Shown here: piece after piece, positions 1 to 8,972 of the stretch
Numbering within the stretch: the stretch's first letter is position 1
Layout: each line of letters opens with the position of its first letter
NCBI RefSeq assembly: GCF_000282195.1
Contig: NZ_AKJT01000035.1
Location: 1-64,000 of the forward strand
Reading direction: 5' to 3'
Source: Pseudomonas sp. GM18
Lineage (GTDB): Bacteria > Pseudomonadota > Gammaproteobacteria > Pseudomonadales > Pseudomonadaceae
Length of the DNA: 64,000 nt
The notes under the pieces: generated by a model
The model's input: the letters and a program-made list of their open reading frames with translations, nothing else
The model's database searches: none
What the model was told of the DNA's origin: nothing
Translations under genes and position numbers: made by a program

Positions 1-2
1 TG

Positions 3-29
3 AACCTGCCGATGATTACCGGCAAATAA
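3..29 (+). CDS. C-terminal tail of an upstream gene (partial)
   Basis: The first bases read in frame as NLPMITGK followed by TAA, which looks like the last eight codons of a gene that begins before the window. The adjacent palindrome at 42-71 fits the end of a transcription unit. The product cannot be identified from eight residues; in related genomes other hut genes or a permease lie upstream of hutX, but that is only context. Confidence 0.35.
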   Translation, partial: NLPMITGK

Positions 30-41
30 GAGAAAAGACCG

Positions 42-71
42 CTGCAGGAGCTGCCGTGGCAGCTCCTGCAG
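42..71. repeat. Perfect palindrome with 14-bp arms
   Basis: CTGCAGGAGCTGCC and its exact reverse complement are separated by only two bases. The core AGGAGCTGCC is a common intergenic motif in Pseudomonas and recurs in this window at 37639-37670 and near 42467. There is no T-tract, so it is more likely a REP-like repeat than a classical terminator, although it may protect the 3' end of the upstream transcript. Confidence 0.6.
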
Positions 72-200
72 AGATCACGATGTTGCAGACCTAACAACAA
101 GCGGGGCTGGTCGCGCGGTTGCGCAGGCCTGATTGGACGTGGACAGGGCTGGATGCCTCTTGACTGCCGTAAGCCAACTCATGATTAGGAGCGTCACACA

Positions 201-1169
201 ATGAAATCGAACAAGACCCTGCTGACCACTTTGCTTTCCATGGGCCTGCTGGCCAGTGCCGGTGCTACCCAGGCGGCTGGCTGGTGCGAATCGGGTAAAC
301 CGGTGAAATTCGCCGGCCTGAACTGGGAAAGCGCCATGCTCCTGACCGACGTGCTGCAAGTCGTGTTGGAGAAAGGCTACGACTGCAAGACCGACAGCCT
401 GCCGGGCAACTCCATCACCATGGAAAACGCCCTGAGCAGCAACGATATCCAAGTGTTCGCCGAAGAATGGGTCGGCCGCAGCGAAGTCTGGAACAAGGCC
501 GAGAAGGCCGGCAAGGTCGTCGGTGTCGGCGCTCCGGTGGTGGGTGCCGTCGAAGGCTGGTACGTGCCGCGCTACGTGATCGAAGGCGACGCCAAGCGCA
601 AACTGGAAGCCAAGGCACCGGACCTGAAAAACATTGCCGACCTGGGCAAATATTCCGCGATATTCAAGGACGCCGAAGAGCCATCCAAAGGCCGTTTCTA
701 CAACTGCCCGGCCGGCTGGACCTGCGAGCTGGATAACAGCGAAATGCTGAAAAGCTACGGCCTGGAAAACAGCTACACCAACTTCCGTCCAGGCACCGGC
801 CCGGCGCTGGATGCGGCGGTGCTGTCGAGCTACAAGCGTGGCGAGCCGATCCTGTTCTACTACTGGTCGCCAACCCCGCTGATGGGCCAGATCGACGCGG
901 TCAAACTGGAAGAAAAACCGGGCGTGGACAAGCGCGTGACCATCAAGGTCGGCCTCTCCAAGACCTTCCACGAGCAAGCCCCGGAACTGGTGGCCGTGCT
1001 GGAAAAGGTCAACCTGCCGATCGACCTGCTGAATCAGAACCTCGGGCGCATGGCCAAAGAGCGGATCGAATCGCCAAAACTGGCCAAGATCTTCTTGAAG
1101 GAACATCCTGAAGTCTGGCACGCATGGGTGAGCGACGACGCAGCCAAGAAAATCGACGCGGCCTTGTAG
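201..1169 (+). CDS. hutX: ABC transporter substrate-binding protein, glycine betaine/histidine type (HutX-like)
   Basis: A 322-residue periplasmic binding protein of the OpuAC/ProX-like family. Residues 1-26 form a signal peptide ending TQAA before GWC. Aromatic residues that could form a ligand cage are visible (LNWESA, EEWVG, FYYWSP). The start is supported by AGGAG at 187-191. It is followed by a ProW-type permease and a ProV-type ATPase, and then by histidine-degradation genes. In P. fluorescens the hut-linked ProU-type system (hutXWV) takes up histidine, so histidine is the likely ligand. This is inferred from position; choline or betaine specificity cannot be excluded from sequence alone. 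Confidence 0.85.
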   Translation: MKSNKTLLTTLLSMGLLASAGATQAAGWCESGKPVKFAGLNWESAMLLTDVLQVVLEKGYDCKTDSLPGNSITMENALSSNDIQVFAEEWVGRSEVWNKAEKAGKVVGVGAPVVGAVEGWYVPRYVIEGDAKRKLEAKAPDLKNIADLGKYSAIFKDAEEPSKGRFYNCPAGWTCELDNSEMLKSYGLENSYTNFRPGTGPALDAAVLSSYKRGEPILFYYWSPTPLMGQIDAVKLEEKPGVDKRVTIKVGLSKTFHEQAPELVAVLEKVNLPIDLLNQNLGRMAKERIESPKLAKIFLKEHPEVWHAWVSDDAAKKIDAAL

Positions 1170-1179
1170 GTTGAGCCTC

Positions 1180-1205
1180 TCCGACTGTCGGCAACGGCAG
1201 TCGGA
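1180..1205 (+). promoter_or_regulatory. Intercistronic stem-loop with GCAA tetraloop between hutX and hutW
   Basis: The arms 1180-1190 and 1195-1205 pair over 11 bp, with one G-U wobble, around a GCAA loop of the GNRA class. No T-tract follows. It lies just after the binding-protein stop codon and before the permease. In many ABC operons such a hairpin stabilises the upstream message so that the binding protein is made in excess over the membrane components. That role is an inference here. Confidence 0.6.
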
Positions 1206-1239
1206 TGCTTGATCGCAACCCCTTGATTGAGAGTCTCTT

Positions 1240-2091
1240 ATGTTTCCCGAAAGCTTTACCTTTTCCATCGCCGACTGGGTCAACGGTTGGGTCGATGCGC
1301 TGGTCACCAACTACGGCGACGTGTTCCGCAGCATCTCCGACACCCTGCTGTGGGCCATCGTCAATCTTGAAGGGCTGCTGCGTGCGGCGCCCTGGTGGCT
1401 GATGCTGGCGATCGTGGCGGGCGTTGCCTGGCATGCGACCCGCAAAGTCGTGACCACGGCGGTCATCGTCGGCTTGCTGTTCCTGGTGGGCGCGGTCGGT
1501 CTCTGGGACAAGCTGATGCAGACCCTGGCGCTGATGATGGTGGCGACGGTCATCTCGGTGCTGATCGGCATTCCGTTGGGCATTCTTTCTGCGCGCAGCA
1601 ATCGCCTGCGTTCGGTACTGATGCCACTGCTGGACATCATGCAGACCATGCCGAGCTTCGTGTACCTGATCCCGGTGCTGATGCTGTTCGGCCTGGGCAA
1701 GGTCCCGGCGATTTTCGCTACGGTGATCTACGCCGCGCCGCCGCTGATCCGCCTGACCGATCTGGGCATTCGCCAGGTCGACGGTGAAGTGATGGAAGCC
1801 ATCAACGCCTTCGGTGCCAACCGCTGGCAGCAACTGTTCGGCGTGCAACTGCCGCTGGCCCTGCCGAGCATCATGGCCGGGATCAACCAGACCACCATGA
1901 TGGCCCTGTCGATGGTGGTGATCGCCTCGATGATCGGTGCCCGTGGCTTGGGTGAAGACGTATTGGTGGGGATTCAGACCCTCAACGTCGGACGTGGTCT
2001 TGAGGCCGGTCTGGCGATCGTGATTCTGGCAGTGGTGATCGACCGCATTACACAGGCGTACGGTCGTGCACGGCATGAGGTGAGCAAATGA
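1240..2091 (+). CDS. hutW: ABC transporter permease, ProW type (HutW-like)
   Basis: A 283-residue inner-membrane permease. Several hydrophobic segments are visible, including LMLAIVAGVAW, VIVGLLFLVGAVGLW and ALMMVATVISVLIGIPLGIL. The cytoplasmic coupling loop that contacts the ATPase is near residues 180-215 (EAINAFGANRWQQLFGVQLP). It sits between the binding protein and the ATPase, and its 3' end overlaps the ATPase start by ATGA, so the two are translationally coupled. It should form the homodimeric channel of the HutXWV importer. The leader GAGAG gives only a weak ribosome site. Family assignment is firm; substrate follows from the hut context. Confidence 0.85.
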   Translation: MFPESFTFSIADWVNGWVDALVTNYGDVFRSISDTLLWAIVNLEGLLRAAPWWLMLAIVAGVAWHATRKVVTTAVIVGLLFLVGAVGLWDKLMQTLALMMVATVISVLIGIPLGILSARSNRLRSVLMPLLDIMQTMPSFVYLIPVLMLFGLGKVPAIFATVIYAAPPLIRLTDLGIRQVDGEVMEAINAFGANRWQQLFGVQLPLALPSIMAGINQTTMMALSMVVIASMIGARGLGEDVLVGIQTLNVGRGLEAGLAIVILAVVIDRITQAYGRARHEVSK

Positions 2092-2918
2092 GCAACGCAG
2101 CCATCAGCAAGATCGAAGTCAAAAACGTCTTCAAGATTTTCGGCAACCGTTCCAAGGATGCGCTGGGCATGATTAGCCAGGGCAAAACCAAAGACCAGGT
2201 GCTGGCCGAAACCGGTTGCGTGGTCGGCGTGAATGACCTGTCGCTGAGCATCGGCACCGGCGAGATCTTCGTGATCATGGGCCTGTCGGGTTCCGGCAAA
2301 TCGACCCTGGTGCGTCACTTCAACCGCCTGATCGACCCCACCAGCGGCGCGATCCTGGTGGACGGCGTGGACATCCTGCAATACGACATGGAAGCCCTGC
2401 GCGAATTTCGCCGGCACAAGATCAGCATGGTGTTCCAGAGCTTCGGCTTGTTGCCGCACAAAAGCGTGCTGGATAACGTCGCCTACGGCCTGAAAGTGCG
2501 TGGCGAGAGCAAGCAGGTGTGCTCCGAGCGCGCGCTGCACTGGATCAACACCGTGGGCCTGAAGGGCTACGAAAACAAATACCCGCATCAGCTTTCCGGC
2601 GGTATGCGCCAGCGTGTGGGCCTGGCTCGCGCCTTGGCGGCGGACACCGACATCATCCTGATGGACGAAGCCTTCAGTGCCCTCGACCCGCTGATCCGCG
2701 CCGAAATGCAGGACCAGTTGCTGGAACTGCAAAAGACCCTGCACAAGACCATCGTCTTCATCACCCACGACCTCGACGAGGCCGTGCGCATCGGCAACCG
2801 CATCGCGATCCTGAAGGATGGCCGACTGATTCAGGTCGGCACGCCACGAGAGATCCTGCATTCGCCGGCGGATGAGTATGTGGATCGGTTCGTACAGCGG
2901 CGGGCTGCGGTGGTTTAA
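2088..2918 (+). CDS. hutV: ABC transporter ATPase, ProV type (HutV-like)
   Basis: A 276-residue ATPase. Walker A is GLSGSGKST at residues 65-73, the signature is LSGGMRQRVGLA, and Walker B is IILMDEAFSALDP. The ProV-style N-terminal extension before the P-loop is present. The protein stops soon after the D-loop and H-loop region and lacks the two C-terminal CBS domains of E. coli ProV (about 400 residues), so osmotic gating through CBS domains is unlikely. It overlaps hutW by four bases. It energises uptake by the upstream permease and may also serve the orphan binding protein at 10678. Confidence 0.87.
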   Translation: MSNAAISKIEVKNVFKIFGNRSKDALGMISQGKTKDQVLAETGCVVGVNDLSLSIGTGEIFVIMGLSGSGKSTLVRHFNRLIDPTSGAILVDGVDILQYDMEALREFRRHKISMVFQSFGLLPHKSVLDNVAYGLKVRGESKQVCSERALHWINTVGLKGYENKYPHQLSGGMRQRVGLARALAADTDIILMDEAFSALDPLIRAEMQDQLLELQKTLHKTIVFITHDLDEAVRIGNRIAILKDGRLIQVGTPREILHSPADEYVDRFVQRRAAVV

Positions 2919-2923
2919 AGGTC

Positions 2924-3058
2924 GATCGTTCCCACGCTCTGCGTGGGAATGCATCCCGTGACGCTCCGCGTCACACATGCGCAGGGCTTGAGCCTTGCGC
3001 TGACAACGGGACGCGGAGCGTCCTTGGCGGCATTCCCACGCAGAGCGTGGGAACGATC
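2924..3058. repeat. Long composite palindromic repeat (copy 1)
   Basis: The outer 29-bp ends (2924-2952 and 3030-3058) are inverted copies starting GATCGTTCCCACGC; each end is itself a small palindrome. The interior holds two more hairpins built on GACGCnnnGCGTC. It begins six bases after the hutV stop codon and ends just before the hutH1 ribosome site, so it is probably transcribed inside the hut mRNA. Confidence 0.9.
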
Positions 3059-3073
3059 AAGTTCAAGAGGTTA

Positions 3074-4600
3074 ATGATGTCCCAGGCTGAAAAAATCGTT
3101 ATCGCCGATGCCCCGTTGCGTTGGCAGGATGTGGTCGCGGTAGCCCGCCACGGCGCGCAGCTTGAGCTGTCGGCCCAGGCCTGGGCGCGGATCGAGAATG
3201 CCCAGGCGATCGTCCAGCGCATCGTCACCAGCGGTGAGCGCGCCTATGGCGTCAACACCGGCCTGGGCGCCTTGTGCAACGTCTCGCTCAAGGACGAACA
3301 ACTCAGCCAGTTGTCGCGCAACACCTTGCTCAGCCATGCCTGCGGCGTCGGTGCTCCACTGTCCGACGAACAGACCCGCGCGATCCTCTGCGCCGCGATC
3401 CACAACTACAGCCATGGCAAATCCGGCATTCACCGCCGGGTGGTCGAAGTGTTGTTGGCGCTGCTTAACCGTGGCATCACCCCGCAAGTGCCGTCCCAGG
3501 GTTCGGTCGGTTACCTGACCCACATGGCCCACATCAGCATCGCACTGCTGGGCGTCGGCAATGTCAGCTACCGCGGGCAGATCGTTTCTGCGCAACAAGC
3601 CTTGAGCGAAGAAGGTTTGCAACCGGTTCAGCTCGGCGCCAAGGACGGACTGTGCCTGGTCAACGGCACGCCGTGCATGACCGGCCTCAGCTGCCTGGCC
3701 CTGGCCGATGCGACGAACCTGGTGCAGTGGGCCGATGTGATCGGCGCCATGAGCTTCGAGGCCCAGCGCGGCCAGATTGCCGCGTTCGATGCCGAGATCA
3801 TCGCGCTCAAACCGCATCCGGGCATGCAGCAGGTGGGTATCAATCTGCGTGCGTTGCTCGATGGCAGCGAAGTGATCGCCAACAGCAAAGGCATTCGCAC
3901 TCAGGATGCGCTGAGCATCCGCTCGATTCCGCAAGTGCACGGCGCTGCCCGCGATCAGCTTGAACACGCCAGAAAGCAGATCGAAACCGAGCTCAACTCC
4001 GCGACCGACAACCCGTTGCTGCTGGGCACTCCGGACAACTTCCGCGTCATGTCCCAGGCCAATCCGCACGGCCAATCGGTTGCTTTGGCAGCTGACTTGC
4101 TGGCGATCGCCATGGCCGAAATCGGCTCTATCGCCGAACGTCGCCTGGACCGTTTGGTCAACCCGCACGTCAGCGGCTTGCCAGCCTTTCTGGTGGCCAA
4201 TCCGGGCGTGAACTCCGGGATGATGATCGTGCAATACGTCGCCGCGTCGCTGTGCGCGGAAAACCGCCAGTTGGCGCAACCGGCGGTGCTCGATAACTAC
4301 GTCACGTCAGGGCTGCAGGAAGACCACCTGAGCATGGGCACCAACGCTGCGCTGAAGCTGCATCGTGCGTTGGAAAACTGCACGCAGATTCTCGCCATCG
4401 AATACTTGCTGGCATCCCAGGCCTTTGAGTTCCTGAAAGACCAACGCTTCGGCGCCGGCACCGATGCCGCGTGGCGCCTGCTGCGCGAACGTATTCCGGC
4501 TTACGACCAGGACCGTTGGCTGGCGCCGGACATCGCCAGCGCTGCTGCTGTTTTGAAAGACCCGATTTTGCTGCACAAGGCTGTACCGAACCTCAACTGA
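3074..4600 (+). CDS. Histidine ammonia-lyase paralogue lacking the MIO triad (HutH1-like)
   Basis: A 508-residue member of the histidine/phenylalanine ammonia-lyase family. The start at 3074 (or 3077) is chosen because AAGAGG lies at 3065-3070; the frame is open further upstream, but only into the repeat. It keeps the family residues AYGVNTG, LSHACGVG, LVNGTP and LQEDHLSMG. The cofactor-forming Ala-Ser-Gly is missing: residues 143-147 read GSVGY, where the neighbour has GSVGASGD. The YSLR tyrosine is also replaced (QDALSIRS), and NFHAEP is NPHGQS. It is unlikely to be a conventional lyase. It could be a pseudoenzyme, a partner subunit of the intact lyase, or a transport or regulatory accessory. 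Pseudomonas hut loci are known to carry two hutH genes. Confidence 0.85.
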   Translation: MMSQAEKIVIADAPLRWQDVVAVARHGAQLELSAQAWARIENAQAIVQRIVTSGERAYGVNTGLGALCNVSLKDEQLSQLSRNTLLSHACGVGAPLSDEQTRAILCAAIHNYSHGKSGIHRRVVEVLLALLNRGITPQVPSQGSVGYLTHMAHISIALLGVGNVSYRGQIVSAQQALSEEGLQPVQLGAKDGLCLVNGTPCMTGLSCLALADATNLVQWADVIGAMSFEAQRGQIAAFDAEIIALKPHPGMQQVGINLRALLDGSEVIANSKGIRTQDALSIRSIPQVHGAARDQLEHARKQIETELNSATDNPLLLGTPDNFRVMSQANPHGQSVALAADLLAIAMAEIGSIAERRLDRLVNPHVSGLPAFLVANPGVNSGMMIVQYVAASLCAENRQLAQPAVLDNYVTSGLQEDHLSMGTNAALKLHRALENCTQILAIEYLLASQAFEFLKDQRFGAGTDAAWRLLRERIPAYDQDRWLAPDIASAAAVLKDPILLHKAVPNLN

Positions 4601-4717
4601 TTTCCACAACACCAGCGTGCCAAGGCGCGGCCCCTCCAAAAGGCGGGAAGCGACGGACAACGGATATCTCCGGAGCGTCTGGTTAGTTAATAAAAAACTC
4701 TCAAAAGGAGAATGAAT

Positions 4718-6250
4718 GTGACTGCGCTTAATTTGATTCCCGGCCAACTGAGCCTTGCCCAACTGCGTGATGTTTATCAGCAACCGGTCAAAATCACCCT
4801 CGACGAAAGCGCTTCGGCGCAAATCGAAGCCAGCGTTGCCTGCGTGGAACAGATCCTCGCCGAGAACCGCACTGCCTATGGCATCAACACCGGTTTCGGC
4901 CTGCTGGCCTCGACCCGCATCGCCAGCGAAGACCTGGAAAACCTCCAGCGCTCGCTGGTGCTGTCCCACGCCGCCGGTGTCGGCGAGCCAATCAGCGACG
5001 CCCTGGTGCGGCTGGTGATGGTGCTCAAGGTCAACAGCCTGAGCCGTGGTTTTTCCGGCATTCGTCGTCAGGTGATCGACGCACTGATCGCGCTGATCAA
5101 TGCCGAGGTTTACCCGCACATTCCTCTGAAAGGTTCGGTCGGTGCGTCCGGTGATTTGGCGCCGTTGGCGCACATGTCGCTGGTGCTGCTGGGCGAAGGC
5201 AAGGCGCGCTACAAAGGCGAATGGCTGCCCGCCACCGAAGCGCTGAAAGTTGCCGGTCTGACGCCGCTGACCCTGGCAGCGAAAGAAGGCCTGGCGCTGC
5301 TCAACGGCACTCAGGTTTCCACCGCCTACGCCCTGCGTGGCCTGTTCGAAGGCGAAGATCTGTTCGCCGGCGCCCTGGCCCTTGGCGGCCTGACGGTCGA
5401 AGCGGTACTGGGCTCGCGCTCGCCATTCGACGCGCGTATTCATGCCGCTCGCGGCCAGAAAGGCCAGATCGACGCCGCTGCTGCTTACCGTGATTTGCTG
5501 GGCGAGCGCAGTGAAGTGTCCGACTCGCACGAGAACTGCGAAAAGGTCCAGGACCCGTACTCTCTGCGCTGCCAGCCGCAAGTCATGGGCGCCTGCCTGA
5601 CCCAGTTCCGTCAGGCCGCCGAAGTGCTCGCCATCGAAGCCAACGCCGTATCGGACAACCCATTGGTGTTCGCCGCTGAAGGCGACGTGATCTCCGGCGG
5701 TAACTTCCACGCCGAGCCGGTGGCCATGGCTGCCGACAACATGGCGTTGGCCATCGCCGAAATCGGTTCGCTCAGCGAACGCCGCATTTCGCTGATGATG
5801 GACAAGCACATGTCGCAACTGCCGCCGTTCCTGGTGGCCAATGGCGGCGTGAACTCCGGCTTCATGATCGCCCAGGTGACTGCGGCGGCACTGGCCAGCG
5901 AGAACAAGGCGCTGTCCCATCCGCATTCGGTGGACAGCCTGCCGACTTCCGCCAACCAGGAAGACCACGTATCCATGGCGCCGGCTGCCGGCAAGCGTCT
6001 GTGGGAAATGGCCGAGAACACTCGCGGGATTCTCGCGGTGGAATGGTTGGCTGCGGCCCAGGGGCTGGATCTGCGCGACGGCCTGAAGACCTCGCCAAAA
6101 CTGGAAAAGGCCCGCGCCATCCTGCGTGCCGAAGTGCCGTTCTATGAGAAGGACCGCTTCTTCGCCCCGGACATCAATGCGGCCAGTGAGTTGTTGGCCA
6201 CGCGTTGCCTGAATGACCTGGTGACGGCGAAGTTGCTGCCTAGCCTGTAA
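4718..6250 (+). CDS. hutH: Histidine ammonia-lyase
   Basis: A 510-residue enzyme that deaminates histidine to urocanate, the first step of the Hut pathway. The MIO triad is intact in [14 protein letters not shown]. Other active-site segments are [34 protein letters not shown] and ANQEDHVSM. The chosen start is GTG at 4718, seven bases after AGGAG at 4706-4710. The ATG at 4712 is only one base from that site, and 510 residues matches P. putida HutH as I recall it. It follows the MIO-less paralogue by 117 bp. It acts in the cytoplasm as a homotetramer. Confidence 0.96.
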   Translation: MTALNLIPGQLSLAQLRDVYQQPVKITLDESASAQIEASVACVEQILAENRTAYGINTGFGLLASTRIASEDLENLQRSLVLSHAAGVGEPISDALVRLVMVLKVNSLSRGFSGIRRQVIDALIALINAEVYPHIPLKGSVGASGDLAPLAHMSLVLLGEGKARYKGEWLPATEALKVAGLTPLTLAAKEGLALLNGTQVSTAYALRGLFEGEDLFAGALALGGLTVEAVLGSRSPFDARIHAARGQKGQIDAAAAYRDLLGERSEVSDSHENCEKVQDPYSLRCQPQVMGACLTQFRQAAEVLAIEANAVSDNPLVFAAEGDVISGGNFHAEPVAMAADNMALAIAEIGSLSERRISLMMDKHMSQLPPFLVANGGVNSGFMIAQVTAAALASENKALSHPHSVDSLPTSANQEDHVSMAPAAGKRLWEMAENTRGILAVEWLAAAQGLDLRDGLKTSPKLEKARAILRAEVPFYEKDRFFAPDINAASELLATRCLNDLVTAKLLPSL

Positions 6251-6266
6251 TAGCTCCTTCTCTGAT

Positions 6267-6297
6267 GATCGTTCCCACGCTCTGCGTGGGAACGATC
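6267..6297. repeat. Single 31-bp palindrome (copy 2)
   Basis: GATCGTTCCCACGC, the centre TCT, then the exact reverse complement. It lies 17 bases after the hutH stop codon and before hutT. It is the short form of the family at 2924. A perfect 14-bp stem could affect mRNA stability inside the operon. Confidence 0.92.
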
Positions 6298-6329
6298 ATG
6301 TCGCCAATAAAAATAATTAAGGACGAGAA

Positions 6330-7739
6330 ATGCAACAGCCAGTAAAAGGTTTGAAACGCGGGCTCTCTGCCCGACATATTCGCTTCATGGCACTGGGGTC
6401 GGCGATCGGCACCGGGCTGTTTTACGGTTCTGCCTCGGCCATCCAAATGGCCGGCCCCGCGGTCCTGCTCGCTTACCTGATCGGTGGCGCGGCGGTGTTC
6501 ATGGTCATGCGCGCCCTCGGCGAGATGGCGGTGCATAACCCGGTGGCCGGCTCATTCGGCCAGTACGCCAGCACCTATCTGGGGCCGATGGCGGGCTTTA
6601 TCCTCGGTTGGACCTACGCATTTGAAATGGTCATCGTCGGTATGGCCGACGTGACCGCATTCGGCATTTACATGGGATTCTGGTTTCCGGAAGTCTCCCG
6701 CTGGATCTGGGTGCTGGGCATCGTTTCGGTGGTCGGCGGCCTGAACCTGTGCAACGTCAAAGTCTTCGGCGAAATGGAGTTCTGGTTGTCGCTGCTCAAG
6801 GTCGCGGCCATCGTCGCGATGATCCTTGGTGGTTTCGGCATCATGCTGTTCGGCATCAGCAATGCGCCCGGTGCCCAGGCGACCGATATCAGCAACCTCT
6901 GGACCCAGGGCGGCTTCATGCCTAATGGCGTGGGCGGCTTGATCGCCTCGTTTGCGGTGGTGATGTTTGCCTTTGGCGGTATTGAAATCATCGGCGTTAC
7001 CGCCGGTGAAGCCAAAGACCCGCAGCATGTGCTGCCCCGGGCGATCAATGCCGTACCGTTGCGTATCTTGCTGTTCTACGTGCTGACGATGCTGGTGCTG
7101 ATGTCGATCTTCCCGTGGCAGCAGATCGGCAGCCAAGGCAGCCCGTTCGTGCAGATTTTCGACAACCTGGGGATCAGCTCGGCGGCAACCATCCTCAACA
7201 TCGTGGTGATCTCGGCGGCGGTGTCGGCCATCAACAGTGACATCTTCGGCGCGGGCCGCATGATGTATGGCCTGGCTCAGCAAGGACACGCACCGAAAGG
7301 CTTCGCCCGCTTGTCGCGCAATGGCGTGCCGTGGTTGACGGTGATGGTGATGAGCGGCGCGCTGCTGCTGGGTGTGTTGCTGAACTACCTGATCCCGGAA
7401 AACGTCTTTCTGCTGATCGCCTCCATCGCGACCTTTGCCACGGTGTGGGTCTGGCTGATGATTCTGTTCACCCAGGTGGCCATGCGTCGCTCCATGAGTG
7501 CCGAGCAGGTCGCGCAATTGAAATTCCCGGTGCCGTTCTGGCCTTATGCGCCGATGGCGGCGATTGCCTTCATGCTGTTCATCTTCGGCGTGCTGGGCTA
7601 TTTCCCGGACACCCAGGCGGCGTTGATCGTCGGCGTGGTCTGGATTGTGTTGCTGGTGCTGGCCTACCTGACGTGGGTCAAACCGGCGGCAGGCAAGGCG
7701 GTACCGGTGGAACAGGAACCTGCTTTTTCTCATCGATAA
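6330..7739 (+). CDS. hutT: APC-family amino acid permease, probable histidine/urocanate transporter (HutT-like)
   Basis: A 469-residue polytopic membrane protein of the amino acid-polyamine-organocation family. The N-terminus has the usual [20 protein letters not shown] glycine-rich first helix and [12 protein letters not shown] after helix 2. About twelve hydrophobic segments are visible. AAGGA at 6319-6323 supports the start. It lies between hutH and hutI with short spacing, so it belongs to the hut operon. Pseudomonas hut loci encode APC transporters for histidine; the exact substrate here (histidine or another amino acid) is inferred from position. Confidence 0.85.
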   Translation: MQQPVKGLKRGLSARHIRFMALGSAIGTGLFYGSASAIQMAGPAVLLAYLIGGAAVFMVMRALGEMAVHNPVAGSFGQYASTYLGPMAGFILGWTYAFEMVIVGMADVTAFGIYMGFWFPEVSRWIWVLGIVSVVGGLNLCNVKVFGEMEFWLSLLKVAAIVAMILGGFGIMLFGISNAPGAQATDISNLWTQGGFMPNGVGGLIASFAVVMFAFGGIEIIGVTAGEAKDPQHVLPRAINAVPLRILLFYVLTMLVLMSIFPWQQIGSQGSPFVQIFDNLGISSAATILNIVVISAAVSAINSDIFGAGRMMYGLAQQGHAPKGFARLSRNGVPWLTVMVMSGALLLGVLLNYLIPENVFLLIASIATFATVWVWLMILFTQVAMRRSMSAEQVAQLKFPVPFWPYAPMAAIAFMLFIFGVLGYFPDTQAALIVGVVWIVLLVLAYLTWVKPAAGKAVPVEQEPAFSHR

Positions 7740-7756
7740 CCTAACGGAGGCCAAGG

Positions 7757-8962
7757 ATGAAAACGCTCTGGCAACACTGTCACGTCGCAACCATGGCGCA
7801 AGGCGTCTACTCGATCATCGAGGATGCGGCCATCGTGACGTCCGGTGCGCACATTGAGTGGATCGGTCCACGCGCCGAACTGCCGGCCGGCGAGTACCCG
7901 GCCGTCAATGACTTGAGCGGGGCCTGGATCACCCCGGGCCTGATCGACTGCCACACCCACACGGTGTTCGGCGGCAACCGCAGCGGTGAATTCGAGCAAC
8001 GCCTGCAAGGCGTCAGCTACGCGGAAATCGCCGCAGCCGGTGGCGGCATTGCCAGCACCGTGCGCGCCACCCGCGCCGCCAGCGAAGACGAGCTGTTCGC
8101 CAGCGCCGCCAAGCGCCTGAAGAGCCTGATGCGCGATGGCGTGACCACAGTCGAAATGAAATCCGGCTACGGTCTGGACCTGGCCAGCGAACGCAAAATC
8201 CTGCGGGTGATCCGTCGTCTTGGCGCCGAGTTGCCGGTCAGTGTGCGCAGCACTTGCCTGGCGGCCCACGCCTTGCCGCCGGAATACACCGACCGCGCCG
8301 ACGCCTACATCGATCACATCTGCAGCGAAATGCTCCCGACCCTGGCGGCCGAGGGGCTGGTGGATGCAGTGGACGCGTTCTGCGAATACCTGGCGTTTTC
8401 GCCTGCGCAAGTCGAACGGGTGTTCGTCGCCGCGCAGAACCTCGGCTTGCCGGTGAAGCTGCATGCCGAGCAATTGTCGTCGCTGCACGGTTCGAGCCTG
8501 GCGGCGCGTTACCACGCACTGTCCGCCGATCATCTGGAATTCATGACCGAAGACGATGCGATTGCCATGGCCAAGTCCGGCACCGTCGCGGTATTGCTGC
8601 CCGGCGCGTTTTACTTCCTGCGGGAAACCCAATTGCCGCCGATGGAAGCCCTGCGCAAACACGGGGTGAAAATCGCCATCGCCAGCGACCTCAACCCGGG
8701 CACTTCGCCGGCGTTGTCGTTGCGCTTGATGCTGAACATGGCCTGCACCTGTTTCCGCATGACCCCGGAGGAGGCGCTGGCTGGCGCGACTATTCACGCC
8801 GCCACCGCGCTGGGCATGGGCCAAACCCATGGTTCGCTGGAAGCCGGCAAGGTCGCAGACTTCGTCGCCTGGCAAATCGATCGTCTGGCCGACCTGTCGT
8901 ACTGGCTGGGCGGCGACCTGGAAAAACGCGTCGTGCGTCACGGCGTCGAAACAAGCGTTTAG
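7757..8962 (+). CDS. hutI: Imidazolonepropionase
   Basis: A 401-residue amidohydrolase that converts 4-imidazolone-5-propionate to N-formimino-glutamate, the third step of histidine degradation. Metal-binding DCHTH gives histidines 66 and 68. Further family segments are [15 protein letters not shown] and [11 protein letters not shown]. The start is preceded by GGAGG at 7745-7749. It is seventeen bases from hutT and ten from hutG, so the three are one operon. Length matches the bacterial family (about 400). Confidence 0.96.
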   Translation: MKTLWQHCHVATMAQGVYSIIEDAAIVTSGAHIEWIGPRAELPAGEYPAVNDLSGAWITPGLIDCHTHTVFGGNRSGEFEQRLQGVSYAEIAAAGGGIASTVRATRAASEDELFASAAKRLKSLMRDGVTTVEMKSGYGLDLASERKILRVIRRLGAELPVSVRSTCLAAHALPPEYTDRADAYIDHICSEMLPTLAAEGLVDAVDAFCEYLAFSPAQVERVFVAAQNLGLPVKLHAEQLSSLHGSSLAARYHALSADHLEFMTEDDAIAMAKSGTVAVLLPGAFYFLRETQLPPMEALRKHGVKIAIASDLNPGTSPALSLRLMLNMACTCFRMTPEEALAGATIHAATALGMGQTHGSLEAGKVADFVAWQIDRLADLSYWLGGDLEKRVVRHGVETSV

Positions 8963-8972
8963 GAGAGCAGTT

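Noticed and set aside
75..1310. A 411-codon minus-strand frame opposite hutX
   Set aside because: hutX on the plus strand has a signal peptide, ribosome site and family match; the antisense frame has none.
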